A stretch of DNA of 64,000 nt from Allohahella marinimesophila. Lineage in GTDB: Bacteria > Pseudomonadota > Gammaproteobacteria > Pseudomonadales > Oleiphilaceae. Positions within the stretch are counted from its first letter, which is position 1. The number at the start of each line of letters is the position of its first letter. Location: assembly GCF_039538005.1 (NCBI RefSeq), contig NZ_BAABBO010000023.1:1-64000 (forward strand), given 5' to 3'. The notes beneath the pieces were generated by a model. The model worked only from the letters and a program-made list of their open reading frames with translations, ran no database searches and was not told the DNA's origin. The position numbers and the translations under genes are program-made. Below, one piece after another: positions 44,466 through 53,267 of this stretch.

Positions 44466-45446
44466 TCAATGCTTCACTGATCGATAATATCTGAATATTT
44501 CCTTCAGCGAGTACTTCGGCTCAAATCCGAAGGTCTGTTGAAAGTGCCGATGGTCAAGCACTACCGGGTACTTGAAGTAGTTTGCCAGATACGGTGGTAG
44601 CGGATTGCCGGGCAATAGCGCCAATAATTGGCGAGCCAGGAACGGCGGTATGGACGGGATCGGCATGCGCAGACAGCCGCAAGCATTTACGGCATCCTGA
44701 AAGCCTACCCAGTCCGGCGTAGCCACATTATAGATGCCTTTCCTGTTCTTGCGGTAGGCCAGGGTAATCGCCTCTGCCATATCATCGACGTGAATGAATT
44801 GCATCATAGGTGAGAAGCCGGTCAACACCGGACAGACCCGAGACGAGAGCAGGTTCGCAATGGTATTGCGGATGCCAGGGCCGACGATATTACAGGGTCG
44901 AAGAATCGTGACGTTCAGGGTGGGGCAACGCCACAGGTAGATGTGCGCGAGATTTTCCAGCTCCACAGAGTCGATCAGGTCCATGGTCAGTTCTGCCGCC
45001 TTCAGGGGCGCAGATTCGTCGAGCATTGCAGGGTTATAGGCATTCGCGCCGTACACATGAAAGGTCGAAAGAATGATGACCCTGTTGACCTTGTACTTCT
45101 CACACAATTTGAACAGCTTCGCCGTGCCCAGCACATTGGAGTTGTAACGCCGGTTTCGTGGCTCTTCACTACTCATGACCCGGCCCATGTGGATCACGCC
45201 AGCGATATCGTGCTTCCTGAACAGATCCTCGAAACGACGCTTGTTGATATCGATGCAGTAACTCTGGACGCCGCTGCAGTGATACACCTGTTCGCGGAAA
45301 TCGACGGCCACGATTTCGTAGCGGGGCAACAGATTTTCAATCACCCGCTGTGCCAATGCGCCTGCAGCACCGGTGATCAGCACCACCGGCTTTCTGCGCG
45401 GCGCCTGCTGTCCTGTTTTGTCGCGACCTCGCGCTGAATCTGGCAT
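44466..45446 (-). CDS. Extended-SDR NAD-binding protein with substituted catalytic residues
   Basis: 326 residues with a good Rossmann motif (VLITGAAGALAQRV), VIHMGRV, ILSTFHVYGAN, ILRPCNIVGPG and FIHVDDMAEAI, as in nucleotide-sugar epimerases. Where YxxSK is expected the sequence reads LIDSVELEN, so both the catalytic Tyr and Lys are missing. It may bind a nucleotide or lipid-linked ligand without catalysis, or use another mechanism. It lies 17 bases downstream of the acyltransferase on the same strand, and a role in lipid or envelope metabolism with that gene is likely. Confidence 0.8.
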   Translation of the reverse strand: MPDSARGRDKTGQQAPRRKPVVLITGAAGALAQRVIENLLPRYEIVAVDFREQVYHCSGVQSYCIDINKRRFEDLFRKHDIAGVIHMGRVMSSEEPRNRRYNSNVLGTAKLFKLCEKYKVNRVIILSTFHVYGANAYNPAMLDESAPLKAAELTMDLIDSVELENLAHIYLWRCPTLNVTILRPCNIVGPGIRNTIANLLSSRVCPVLTGFSPMMQFIHVDDMAEAITLAYRKNRKGIYNVATPDWVGFQDAVNACGCLRMPIPSIPPFLARQLLALLPGNPLPPYLANYFKYPVVLDHRHFQQTFGFEPKYSLKEIFRYYRSVKH

Positions 45447-45463
45447 GAATTCGAGCTCTCCGC

Positions 45464-46282
45464 TCAGAAGAAAATTGATTTACGGGCTATGAGTCCTTCG
45501 CGTAGCAGGGCTTCAATAGCATTTTTAACGGTCTGGGTCCTGGCGACCACTTCATTTTCATCGGCGTCGTCGTCAGCAAAATAGAGCGGTTCGCCGAAGT
45601 GGATTCGCACCTTGGCCGGCAGTACAGCCGGAAAGCAGACAGGAACGTACGGCAGACCGAGAACCCGAGCCAGTGGTCCGAGGCTGGTCAGTGACGGGAT
45701 GGTTTCCTCACAGCCAACTACGCCGATCGGAATGATAGGCGCCTTGTACTTCATCGCGAGGTGAACGAAGCCTTCGCCAAAGTGCTGCAATTGGTAGCGC
45801 TTGCCCCAGGGCTTGCCTGAGCCTCGCACGCCTTCGGGGAATACGATAACCGCTTCTCCCTGGTCAAGCATAGACGCGCAATTGACCGGATCACCGAGAA
45901 CGCCGCCCATCTGATTGAGAAGATTGCCCAGGAAAGGCACTGTTCCGAAGAAACGTTCGACCATGGCCCGCGGCAGGCGAGGGTTCACTGGTCTGGTGGC
46001 AATACTGTAGCCAATGAGAACGCCATCGATGGGAAGCTGTCCGCTGTGATTGGCCACCAGCAAAACCGGCCCTGTCGCTGGAACCCGCTCAATACCGGTA
46101 GTGTCGACGCGAAAATAATGTCTGAACAGAGGACTGAAAATGGCAGCCGCGATCTTGTTGGTGTCTCGATTGAAGCCCCAGGGATCATAGCCCATGGAGC
46201 CAACGGGTTTTTCTATGGCATCGAGCTGCTTGTCGAGCGCCTTCGAAACAAGCCGTTTTTTGAGCCAGGTACGGGTTTTCAT
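45464..46282 (-). CDS. Lysophospholipid/1-acylglycerol-type acyltransferase
   Basis: PlsC-superfamily membrane acyltransferase, 272 residues from the ATG at 46282 (the 28 codons upstream are out of domain). The catalytic His block reads VANHSGQLPIDG, with six rather than four residues between His and Asp, a spacing seen in the DGAT/MGAT-like branch. AVIVFPEGVRGSGK is the acyl-acceptor motif and IIPIGVVG the third block. The substrate may be a lysophospholipid or another hydroxylated lipid. It forms a pair with the degenerate SDR gene. Confidence 0.85.
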   Translation of the reverse strand: MKTRTWLKKRLVSKALDKQLDAIEKPVGSMGYDPWGFNRDTNKIAAAIFSPLFRHYFRVDTTGIERVPATGPVLLVANHSGQLPIDGVLIGYSIATRPVNPRLPRAMVERFFGTVPFLGNLLNQMGGVLGDPVNCASMLDQGEAVIVFPEGVRGSGKPWGKRYQLQHFGEGFVHLAMKYKAPIIPIGVVGCEETIPSLTSLGPLARVLGLPYVPVCFPAVLPAKVRIHFGEPLYFADDDADENEVVARTQTVKNAIEALLREGLIARKSIFF

Positions 46283-46393
46283 TGCTTGCCTATCTGTCTG
46301 ATAGCGAATTGGATAGTGAACGATCCATGAGCGTGGAGTGGCATGATATAACGCAGCCTCCTGCAAGTGTATGATGGGGTTCTAAAAAATACC

Positions 46394-47464
46394 TTACAGT
46401 TGCTGTTTCCACTTCTGCGTCGCGACCTGTTGTTTCGCGAAATCGAGAACATCATGTATGAGGCTCAGTAGTATGGTGTCCAGGGCATCCCAGCTGGCAT
46501 CGCCCGTTCGGAGGCTGGCTCGCAGGCTATCCTCCTTGAGCAGCTCCGGAAACTCGTCGATGAGGCAGGCGATACTATCGATCACCACTTCAGCTACGGC
46601 TTCCTCCAGGGTATCGCTGAGTTGTTCGCCTATCATGGGGATGGTGCTGAGCCGCTTCAGTTCGGCGTTATTCTGCATGGCGGCGATCACGCTGGTTCTG
46701 AGCTTTTCCGAAAAAGGATGATCGACATCAGACTTCATGGCGCCTGCTATGCTTCCCGTGACCGCTTTTGCCGAAACCAGTAGTCTATCGAGCCTGGGCT
46801 TGACCAGTTCCTCGACCGCTCGCCGGGTCAGCGTCGCATCACTGCGGATATCTTCCTGAATGCCATTGATCACCTTGATGACCACGCGGTCACTCAATTC
46901 CTCCAGCAAGGCTTCGTAGTAGAACATGAGAAAGCGGTAGATGGCAGTTTGGCGCACATCGATGATGCGGTATTTCTGCAAGCGATGGATGATCGAAAAC
47001 ACTCGAAGGAAGCGCAGGAGGCGGGCACCACTCAGCGGAATGCAGCCGACTACATCGTACCAGTGGATGACCGGATAATAGAACCAGCGGGCGTAATCGC
47101 TGTTCTTCACCGATACCGCCCAACGGAGGCAGAATTCACTCAGAAAAATCGCTACAAAGCAGAGGTCGATGAAGAAGAAGTGCCGATTCAGATATTCCAG
47201 GCTGGGCGACAGAGCTGGTAGATAGGCCCCGACCAATTCGTCGGTGGCGCCAAGCCGATAGATCGAATCGACGATGATGAGAAACAGGTTGAGGGTCAGC
47301 AGGAGCAGCATGACAAGGTCTAGTGCAAACCAGAGGCCTTGCCTGCTCGACCTCAGATGTTCGATACTGAAATTCAGGAACCGCTTGTTCGACTGCACCG
47401 GGTCATCCGACTGAAATAAGAATGGACTATACTGACAGTTATTCGGTACGGTCAGCAACACCAA
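46394..47464 (-). CDS. Voltage-sensor-domain membrane protein without a pore
   Basis: Four membrane segments resemble a voltage sensor: S1 LDLVMLLLLTLNLFLIIVDS, S2 FFFIDLCFVAIFLSEFCLRW with an acidic residue, S3 HWYDVVGCIP with Asp, and an S4-like helix RLLRFLRVF followed by HRLQKYR, with arginines every third position. No pore helix or selectivity filter follows. Instead there are about 200 soluble, mostly helical residues (VVIKVINGIQEDIRSD, VIAAMQNNAELKRLS). It could be a proton channel, a voltage-gated enzyme-like sensor, or a diverged ion-channel relative. The start is uncertain: TTG 47464 or a GTG near 47399. Confidence 0.7.
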   Translation of the reverse strand: MVLLTVPNNCQYSPFLFQSDDPVQSNKRFLNFSIEHLRSSRQGLWFALDLVMLLLLTLNLFLIIVDSIYRLGATDELVGAYLPALSPSLEYLNRHFFFIDLCFVAIFLSEFCLRWAVSVKNSDYARWFYYPVIHWYDVVGCIPLSGARLLRFLRVFSIIHRLQKYRIIDVRQTAIYRFLMFYYEALLEELSDRVVIKVINGIQEDIRSDATLTRRAVEELVKPRLDRLLVSAKAVTGSIAGAMKSDVDHPFSEKLRTSVIAAMQNNAELKRLSTIPMIGEQLSDTLEEAVAEVVIDSIACLIDEFPELLKEDSLRASLRTGDASWDALDTILLSLIHDVLDFAKQQVATQKWKQQL

Positions 47465-47494
47465 CGCCAGCCGCTCAGGTAGCAGGAGATTACC

Positions 47495-47992
47495 ATGTCT
47501 GAACAGGACCCGCTCAAACAGCTTTCAGGCCGAATAAAGGATTCTGCACAGCAGATCTGGTTAGCAGGTCTGGGTGCCTTCAATAAAGCCGAAGAAGATG
47601 CTGGCAAGGTGTTCGACAAGCTCGTTCAGGAAGGCGAAGAACTCGAGCGCAAGACGCGTGGCGCTGTTGAAAAGCAGATTCGAGTGGTCGAAGGCCGGGT
47701 TGAGGAAGTGAAAGATCGCGCTAACACCACCTGGGACAGGCTCGAATCCGTGTTTGACCAACGGGTGTCTAAAACGCTTGTCCGTCTCGGCATTCCTACA
47801 CAAAAGGAAATCGACAGACTCCGCGTTGAAGTCTCCAAGTTGAGAGCTGCCGTCATCGCGCTGTCTCTGGCTGATAGCGATCATCACAGCGACGAACCAT
47901 CTGACGATGATGACGCCAAAACGGCACCAAAACAGGCTAAGACCCGGAATGGTACCCGCTCGGGCCATCGCACGCCTCCAGGCCGGAGCTGA
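47495..47992 (+). CDS. Phasin family protein (PhaF/PhaI-like)
   Basis: 165 residues that coat polyhydroxyalkanoate granules or bridge them to the nucleoid. The N-terminal QQIWLAGLGAFNKAEEDAGKVFDKLVQEGEELE is the phasin signature; a coiled coil follows (EKQIRVVEGRVEEVKDR, KEIDRLRVEVSKLRAAVIAL). The C-terminal tail is acidic, then basic and Pro-rich. AGGAGA precedes the ATG. No PHA synthase or depolymerase is in the window. It converges on the TetR gene with 14 bases between. Confidence 0.86.
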   Translation: MSEQDPLKQLSGRIKDSAQQIWLAGLGAFNKAEEDAGKVFDKLVQEGEELERKTRGAVEKQIRVVEGRVEEVKDRANTTWDRLESVFDQRVSKTLVRLGIPTQKEIDRLRVEVSKLRAAVIALSLADSDHHSDEPSDDDDAKTAPKQAKTRNGTRSGHRTPPGRS

Positions 47993-48006
47993 CCGCATCA
48001 GATCGC

Positions 48007-48678
48007 TTACTCCTGAGCGTGAACATCGCGGTTTTGCATAGCTCCGGGGTCTGAATCCAGGTACTCCCGACTCAGCGCCAACACTTCCGCTCGTTCAGAA
48101 GCACGTAGATAAGGGGCCACCTGACTGATTGTCTGGGCAATGCCTCGGTTCAGGTCCATCTCCTGTGGCAGCTTTGCTGTCACCACGTCATAGCTTGGCC
48201 ACCAGGTCAGCGTGAGCACCACATTATGCGCCAGGGCGGCTAGCTCGGCATCAGTCGCGTCAATGATATGCCGCTCTTTGAGGCGTTGTAGTACGCTTTG
48301 GGTAACAGCAAGCTTCCTGTTCAGTATCTTGCGAAATCGTGGCGCAATTCGTTCGTAGCGCTGCAGAATATTGACCAGGTCCTTGTAGAGAAATTGATAC
48401 TCAGCGATACATTCGAACACAAGGTGTAGCACGATCCAGTAATCGTCGATCGACACCTCGGCATCAGGCGCACTGATCAGGCTGAGCATCTGCCGCTCGA
48501 AACGTCCGAACAGGTCGTTGAGAATTTCAGTCTTGTTCTTGAAGTGATAGTAAAGGTTGCCAGGACTGATGTTGAGTTCGTCGGCGATCTGCAGCGTTGT
48601 GACGTTCGGCTCGCCAAAATGATTGAACAGCGACAGGCTGGCCATCGCAATGCGTTCTCTCGTTTTCATACCTGCCAT
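48007..48678 (-). CDS. TetR/AcrR family regulator
   Basis: 223 residues. The N-terminal helix-turn-helix is seen as TTLQIADELNISPGNLYYHFKNKTEIL. The rest is a helical ligand-binding domain with no recognisable ligand pattern. Its position beside the phasin recalls TetR-type PhaD next to PHA genes, but that link is an inference. It converges on the phasin gene and lies 98 bases from the HD-domain gene. Confidence 0.85.
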   Translation of the reverse strand: MAGMKTRERIAMASLSLFNHFGEPNVTTLQIADELNISPGNLYYHFKNKTEILNDLFGRFERQMLSLISAPDAEVSIDDYWIVLHLVFECIAEYQFLYKDLVNILQRYERIAPRFRKILNRKLAVTQSVLQRLKERHIIDATDAELAALAHNVVLTLTWWPSYDVVTAKLPQEMDLNRGIAQTISQVAPYLRASERAEVLALSREYLDSDPGAMQNRDVHAQE

Positions 48679-48776
48679 AGAATCAGTACCAGAAGTCGGC
48701 GAAAGCGGCCCTGCATACGCCGGTCATCGCTACAGTACCACCAGCAGCGGGCACGTGCACGAGACCAGCGGCGAAC

Positions 48777-50240
48777 TCACGGCTTGCGATAGAAGTGGGT
48801 AATGGATACATCCCTGAATTTGCTGAAAAAGTCACTTTGATGGGTGATGTCGGAATACTCACCGGTTCTTTTGTTCAGTACCCGGATCTCACGATAGCCC
48901 TTGCCGATCTTGGAGAAGCGCGCCTTGAGCGTACAGTGAAGCACGCCGCGATGACCCGATCTGCCGTCTTCAGCCAGTTCGGCCTCCAGTGTCGCCGTCG
49001 TTGCTTTCAACGATTCAGCATCGGCATCATGCACGCTGCGGAGATGCTTCAGCCGACGCCTGTTGATGATGCGCTCGGACCATGATTCGGGGTTGGCACG
49101 TGCGAAGCGCCTGAACTGCTCCCAGAAATAGTTGTCCGTCAGATGGCGGAAATCCTGAATATTGGTCAGACACTCGTACACAAAGCTACACACCTCTTCA
49201 TCTGCCATGACCTCATTGATGGCATGTTGCAAGACGAGATCGAATCCCTGCGAAGTCTTGTGACCATAAACCTTCCGATACATCTGATAACGGCTATAGA
49301 CAAAATCCTCGAGTGCACCAAGACCGTTGCCGGTGACAGCGAAGCCCATCCACTCAGCCTCTGCATCCCAGCCGATATGAAGGTTCTTCAGCAGATGATC
49401 GATGTTGAAGCCACCAATCGTGACCGATGAATGGAAGCCGTCGCGGAGCATGTAGTCCGCCCGGTCGGCATCGAATTCGCCAGACACCACCAGGCGTAAT
49501 GTGCCGATGAGGTAGTTGGCTGCTCGATCCAGGCTGTCGGCATCGCCAACTGCTTCGCCAGTCAGCACCGGCCAGAGTTCGGCGGTGGCTGTGCGGAAAG
49601 TCTGGCTCGGCTGGATGGAGGTCGTCTCCATCAGACATAGCACGTCATCCATGCTGAAGTCCGCCGAGGCGGGCAGTGCATCGTCGAATATCGCCATAGC
49701 GCAGCGCACCGAAAAGTGTTCATGCACGATCTTCGCCGGCGGCTCACCAAAGAGTCGGGTGGTGTCGATGCCCTGCCACAGTGTCTTTACCGCCATCCCA
49801 TCAGTAAACAGCTTCTGGATTGAGTGAGCACGGGAAAACTGATGCGAGAAGCTGCTGTGGCCGCAATCATGAAGCAGGCAGGCCAGTCTCACGATCTGGG
49901 TGAAAAAGTGCAGGGCTGCGAGTTGGTGTTCACTCAGCTCATAGGCCTGGCCATGTTCCTTCACTCGGGCAGCCAGTGCATTCTCCACGAGTTGCTTGAA
50001 GATCCTGTGGCCAACATGCATCGTGCCAATGCTGTGCAGAAAACGCGAATGCGTGGCGCCTGGAAACACCAGTGACAGAATGTCGTTCTGACAGATGTAG
50101 CGGAGCCGCTGGAATAGCGGGTGGTCGATAATCGCCACCTCGATTTCGCTCAGGGCTATTCCGCCGTGAACGGGGTCCATGATCAGGCGATCTCGCAGAC
50201 CGAGAAGTTCGAAACGGGGAGAAGAACGGGTATGCATCAT
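48777..50240 (-). CDS. HD-domain phosphohydrolase (COG1078/SAMHD1-like)
   Basis: 487 residues. The family opening DPVHGGIALSEIEVAIIDHPLFQRLRYI is followed by the metal ligands of an HD domain: SRFLHSIGTMHVG, LLHDCGHSSFSHQF, and DADRADYMLRDG. These resemble SAMHD1 and dGTP triphosphohydrolases; the substrate could be a dNTP or another phosphorylated compound. The ATG codons at 50240 and 50237 are both possible starts. It is divergent from the response-regulator phosphatase gene, with 209 bases between. Confidence 0.85.
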   Translation of the reverse strand: MMHTRSSPRFELLGLRDRLIMDPVHGGIALSEIEVAIIDHPLFQRLRYICQNDILSLVFPGATHSRFLHSIGTMHVGHRIFKQLVENALAARVKEHGQAYELSEHQLAALHFFTQIVRLACLLHDCGHSSFSHQFSRAHSIQKLFTDGMAVKTLWQGIDTTRLFGEPPAKIVHEHFSVRCAMAIFDDALPASADFSMDDVLCLMETTSIQPSQTFRTATAELWPVLTGEAVGDADSLDRAANYLIGTLRLVVSGEFDADRADYMLRDGFHSSVTIGGFNIDHLLKNLHIGWDAEAEWMGFAVTGNGLGALEDFVYSRYQMYRKVYGHKTSQGFDLVLQHAINEVMADEEVCSFVYECLTNIQDFRHLTDNYFWEQFRRFARANPESWSERIINRRRLKHLRSVHDADAESLKATTATLEAELAEDGRSGHRGVLHCTLKARFSKIGKGYREIRVLNKRTGEYSDITHQSDFFSKFRDVSITHFYRKP

Positions 50241-50449
50241 AGTCAGTAGTGCTTATCGGTTGGAGTGAGGTCTTTTAGTATGATCACTCTAACTTTTTTA
50301 CCTAGCCTCTGGTAATGGATTTGTATAACAAGGACAATGCCGGCTGCCGGGACTAACCTACACTGCACTCGTTGTTGCAGGAGGGTCTGGATGGAAGATA
50401 AATCTGTGGGTAGGAAAGCTATTGCATTCATCGTGACCTCGGACAAATC

Positions 50450-51628
50450 GTGATACACAGCAAAGAGCATTTACTGGTCATCGATGCGGATTCGACATCC
50501 TCAGCCTGGCTGGTCGAACACTTTGCCGCCCAGGGATTCGAAGTCACTGCTGCAGCCACACCCGAGTCGTGTGCGGAAATGCCAGCGAATCAACGGCCTG
50601 ATGTCATCATTGGCGATCTCATGCCTGAAGGCGTGGCATGGTTGACCGACTTTCTCGAGCCTTTCGAACCGCGTCCGCCGGTTCTCGTTCTTACCAATCC
50701 CATCTCTACCGATCACATTCTGGAAACACTTCGCGCTGGTGCGGCTGATGTCGTGTCAAAGGTTGCTCTGGATATCTCGGCGCTCGACGAGGCTTTGCGA
50801 AGGCAGCTTGAACGTGTTCGTCTATTCAAACAGTCGAAGCGTTACCGCCAGGATCTCGAGCGAACAGTGTCCGAGTTCAAATACAATCTCGATGAGCTTC
50901 GGGCTGATCAGCGGGCCGGGCGACAGGTGCAGATGAAGATGCTGCCGGAGAAAGGCCTGCGCTTCGGCAACATCAGCATTGATCACTGTATCAAGCCCTC
51001 GTTGTATCTCAGCGGTGATTTTTTCGACTATTACCACATCGACCAGCATCGCGTCGGTTTCTACTTCGCCGATGTGTCCGGTCATGGCGCCTCATCGGCC
51101 TTTGTAACGGTGCTCCTCAAAAATCTCAGTAACCGACTGCAGCGCAATATTCGTCGCCAGTCGAGTGACGATATTCTGCACCCGGACCGCTTGCTCGCTC
51201 GAGTGAACAGCGAATTGCTCGAAACTGACCTCGGCAAGCATCTCACCATGTTTGCCGGCATTATCGACACTGAAAAGCGTATGCTGACCTATTCGGTCGG
51301 CGCACATTATCCAATGCCGGTGTTCTGTGAGGGTAAGGACTGTCAGTTCCTCGAGGGGCGTGGTGCGCCTGTAGGGTTGATGGCACAGGCCAATTACAAG
51401 ATTTTCGAGAAGCCTCTACCGCCGGGCTTTTCCATTATTATCGTCTCGGACGGCCTGTTTGAAGTGCTGGATGCATCCTCGCTCGATGCCAAGGAAGCGT
51501 TGATGCTTGAAAGAGTGCGGGCATCGGGCCACACTATCGGTGAACTGGAGTCGGTTTTTCAGCTCGATGCCCTGTCAGAGATCCCTGACGACATCGCCAT
51601 CGTCTCCATCACCGAAAGTCTGGTTTAA
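50450..51628 (+). CDS. Response regulator with PP2C-type (SpoIIE/RsbU) phosphatase domain
   Basis: 392 residues. Receiver at 1-125: LLVIDAD, the phospho-Asp in DVIIGDLMPEG, LVLTNP, DVVSKVAL with the conserved Lys. A coiled linker follows, then a metal-dependent SpoIIE phosphatase (about 165-390): LSGDFFDYY, FYFADVSGHGASSAFVTVLL, TMFAGIIDT, IIIVSDGLFEVLD. This is the architecture of HsbR-like regulators, which dephosphorylate a STAS partner; the gene two bases downstream encodes one. The start is a GTG at 50450. Its cognate kinase is not in the window. Confidence 0.88.
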   Translation: MIHSKEHLLVIDADSTSSAWLVEHFAAQGFEVTAAATPESCAEMPANQRPDVIIGDLMPEGVAWLTDFLEPFEPRPPVLVLTNPISTDHILETLRAGAADVVSKVALDISALDEALRRQLERVRLFKQSKRYRQDLERTVSEFKYNLDELRADQRAGRQVQMKMLPEKGLRFGNISIDHCIKPSLYLSGDFFDYYHIDQHRVGFYFADVSGHGASSAFVTVLLKNLSNRLQRNIRRQSSDDILHPDRLLARVNSELLETDLGKHLTMFAGIIDTEKRMLTYSVGAHYPMPVFCEGKDCQFLEGRGAPVGLMAQANYKIFEKPLPPGFSIIIVSDGLFEVLDASSLDAKEALMLERVRASGHTIGELESVFQLDALSEIPDDIAIVSITESLV

Positions 51629-51630
51629 AG

Positions 51631-52170
51631 ATGGTTCCAAACCCCGGTTTCAAGATTCTTCAGGCAGAGCGGCGTGGCGTCTACGTCATCAAGTTCGTTG
51701 GTGAGATTCGGCTGAACCTCTGTTCGACGCTCGATAGAGTGATTGAGCGCATGCAGGCTGATGACCACTTTGTTACCGTCATCGTGGACCTCACTGAGAC
51801 GACTGTGGTCGACAGTACGACGCTCGGCCTCATTGCCAAGATCGGACTGTTTGCCCGAGAGCAGGACCGCATCCTGCCAACCATTATCTCCGTCAACGCT
51901 GATGTTACACGGCTGATCATGACGATGGGCCTCGACGATCTGTTTGTGATCGTCAGCAAGGCTGCCGTTCACGCCAGTGACCTGCTCGAGATTCCGATTC
52001 TGCAGGCCAGTGAAGACGAAGTTCGTGAAAAAGTGCTCGCAGCCCACCTGACCCTGATGGAAATCAACGACGCAAACAAGGAAACGTTCCGTGACCTCGT
52101 CGCCGCGTTGGAGTGTGACCAGGCTGAGAACGACAACCGATGGGCAACGCTCGGGCGCCATGGCTCCTGA
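51631..52170 (+). CDS. STAS-domain anti-sigma factor antagonist (HsbA/SpoIIAA-like)
   Basis: 179 residues with a STAS core at about 12-105 (YVIKFVGEIRLNLCSTLDR; IVDLTETTVVDSTTLGLIAKI). The Ser/Thr of DSTTLG is the position phosphorylated in SpoIIAA-like proteins. A helical extension of about 70 residues follows. It should be dephosphorylated by the upstream PP2C regulator and, in its free form, bind an anti-sigma factor or another target. The target is not in the window. Its 3' end overlaps gpsA by 11 bases. Confidence 0.85.
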   Translation: MVPNPGFKILQAERRGVYVIKFVGEIRLNLCSTLDRVIERMQADDHFVTVIVDLTETTVVDSTTLGLIAKIGLFAREQDRILPTIISVNADVTRLIMTMGLDDLFVIVSKAAVHASDLLEIPILQASEDEVREKVLAAHLTLMEINDANKETFRDLVAALECDQAENDNRWATLGRHGS

Positions 52171-53233
52171 TACCGCATCGATTCCCCAGGTGTCGAAGGT
52201 ATGTATCCTTGGTGGTGGAAGCTTTGGCACAGCGATGGCCAGCATAGCGGCCAACAATCCACAAGTGCTCGATACCGTACAGTGGATTCGAGATGGTGAC
52301 GTCGTAGACGAAATCAATACCGCCCACACCAACCTCAAATACCTCCCCGATACTGCACTCCCGCTGAACCTGAAGGCCACGACCTCGCTTGAAGAGGCAG
52401 TGAGAAATGCTGAGCTGGTCATGGTGGCGATACCCAGCGAGCATTTTCGTTCAGTGTGTGAAGATGCCGCTGAATTCTCGCACAGTGGTCAGTTCTGGGT
52501 TTCGCTCACCAAGGGTATTGCCCAGCCGGGGTTCCAGTTCATGAGCGCTATTCTCGCCAGCGCCGTCCCCGGCTGTGTGACCGGTGTGCTCAGTGGTCCA
52601 AACCTGGCCCGTGAAGTGGCGGCCCAGGTGCCGACTGCAACCGTTATAGCCAGCGAAAGTGCCGAGCTTCGCGCAGTGACTCAGCTGACGCTTGGTTGCG
52701 ATTCTTTCCGCGTCTATGAGAACAGCGATGTTTTCGGTGTCGAGCTCGCCGGTGCGCTGAAAAACATCTATGCGATCATCGCAGGAATGGCGGCTGCCAT
52801 GAATCTTGGCGAAAATAGCAAGGCCATGCTTATCACCCGTAGCCTTGCCGAAATGAGTCGCTTTGCCGAACGTATGGGGGCCAATCCGATGACTTTCCTC
52901 GGACTCGCCGGCGTAGGTGATCTCGTTGTGACCTGTTCTTCGCCACTGAGCCGTAACTACAGGGTGGGGTATTCGCTTGGCCAGCATGAGTCGGTAGAGT
53001 CGATCGTCTCGTCCTTGGGCCAGGTAGCCGAAGGCGTCAATACGACACGTCTTGTCGCCGAGCGGGCCCGGGAGTTGGGCATCGACATGCCCTTGGCGTT
53101 CGGACTCTACGCCATCCTCTACCAGCAGGTGTCTGTCGACAAGGTGCTTCGAAGCCTGATGTCGAGAGGACAGAACAGCGACGTCGAATTTATTCTGCCG
53201 AGAAGCGGCCCTGAGGCGCCCTCGAGCAGCTGA
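52160..53233 (+). CDS. gpsA: NAD(P)-dependent glycerol-3-phosphate dehydrogenase
   Basis: Makes sn-glycerol-3-phosphate for phospholipid synthesis. VCILGGGSFGTAMASIAA is the dinucleotide-binding motif. SLTKGI, LSGPNLAREVA, FGVELAGALKNIYAI (catalytic Lys) and FLGLAGVGDLVVTC are family signatures. The ATG at 52160 gives 357 residues and overlaps the STAS gene by 11 bases. A longer frame from 52091 would lie wholly in the STAS gene. Confidence 0.94.
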   Translation: MAPDTASIPQVSKVCILGGGSFGTAMASIAANNPQVLDTVQWIRDGDVVDEINTAHTNLKYLPDTALPLNLKATTSLEEAVRNAELVMVAIPSEHFRSVCEDAAEFSHSGQFWVSLTKGIAQPGFQFMSAILASAVPGCVTGVLSGPNLAREVAAQVPTATVIASESAELRAVTQLTLGCDSFRVYENSDVFGVELAGALKNIYAIIAGMAAAMNLGENSKAMLITRSLAEMSRFAERMGANPMTFLGLAGVGDLVVTCSSPLSRNYRVGYSLGQHESVESIVSSLGQVAEGVNTTRLVAERARELGIDMPLAFGLYAILYQQVSVDKVLRSLMSRGQNSDVEFILPRSGPEAPSSS

Positions 53234-53267
53234 GATCAATCTGAGAATGATCTGACAGGAGTCCAGT

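Noticed and set aside
47428..47433. TATACT as a -10 box for the phasin gene
   Set aside because: There is no recognisable -35 at 16-18 bases spacing, and it lies inside the N-terminal coding part of the opposite gene.
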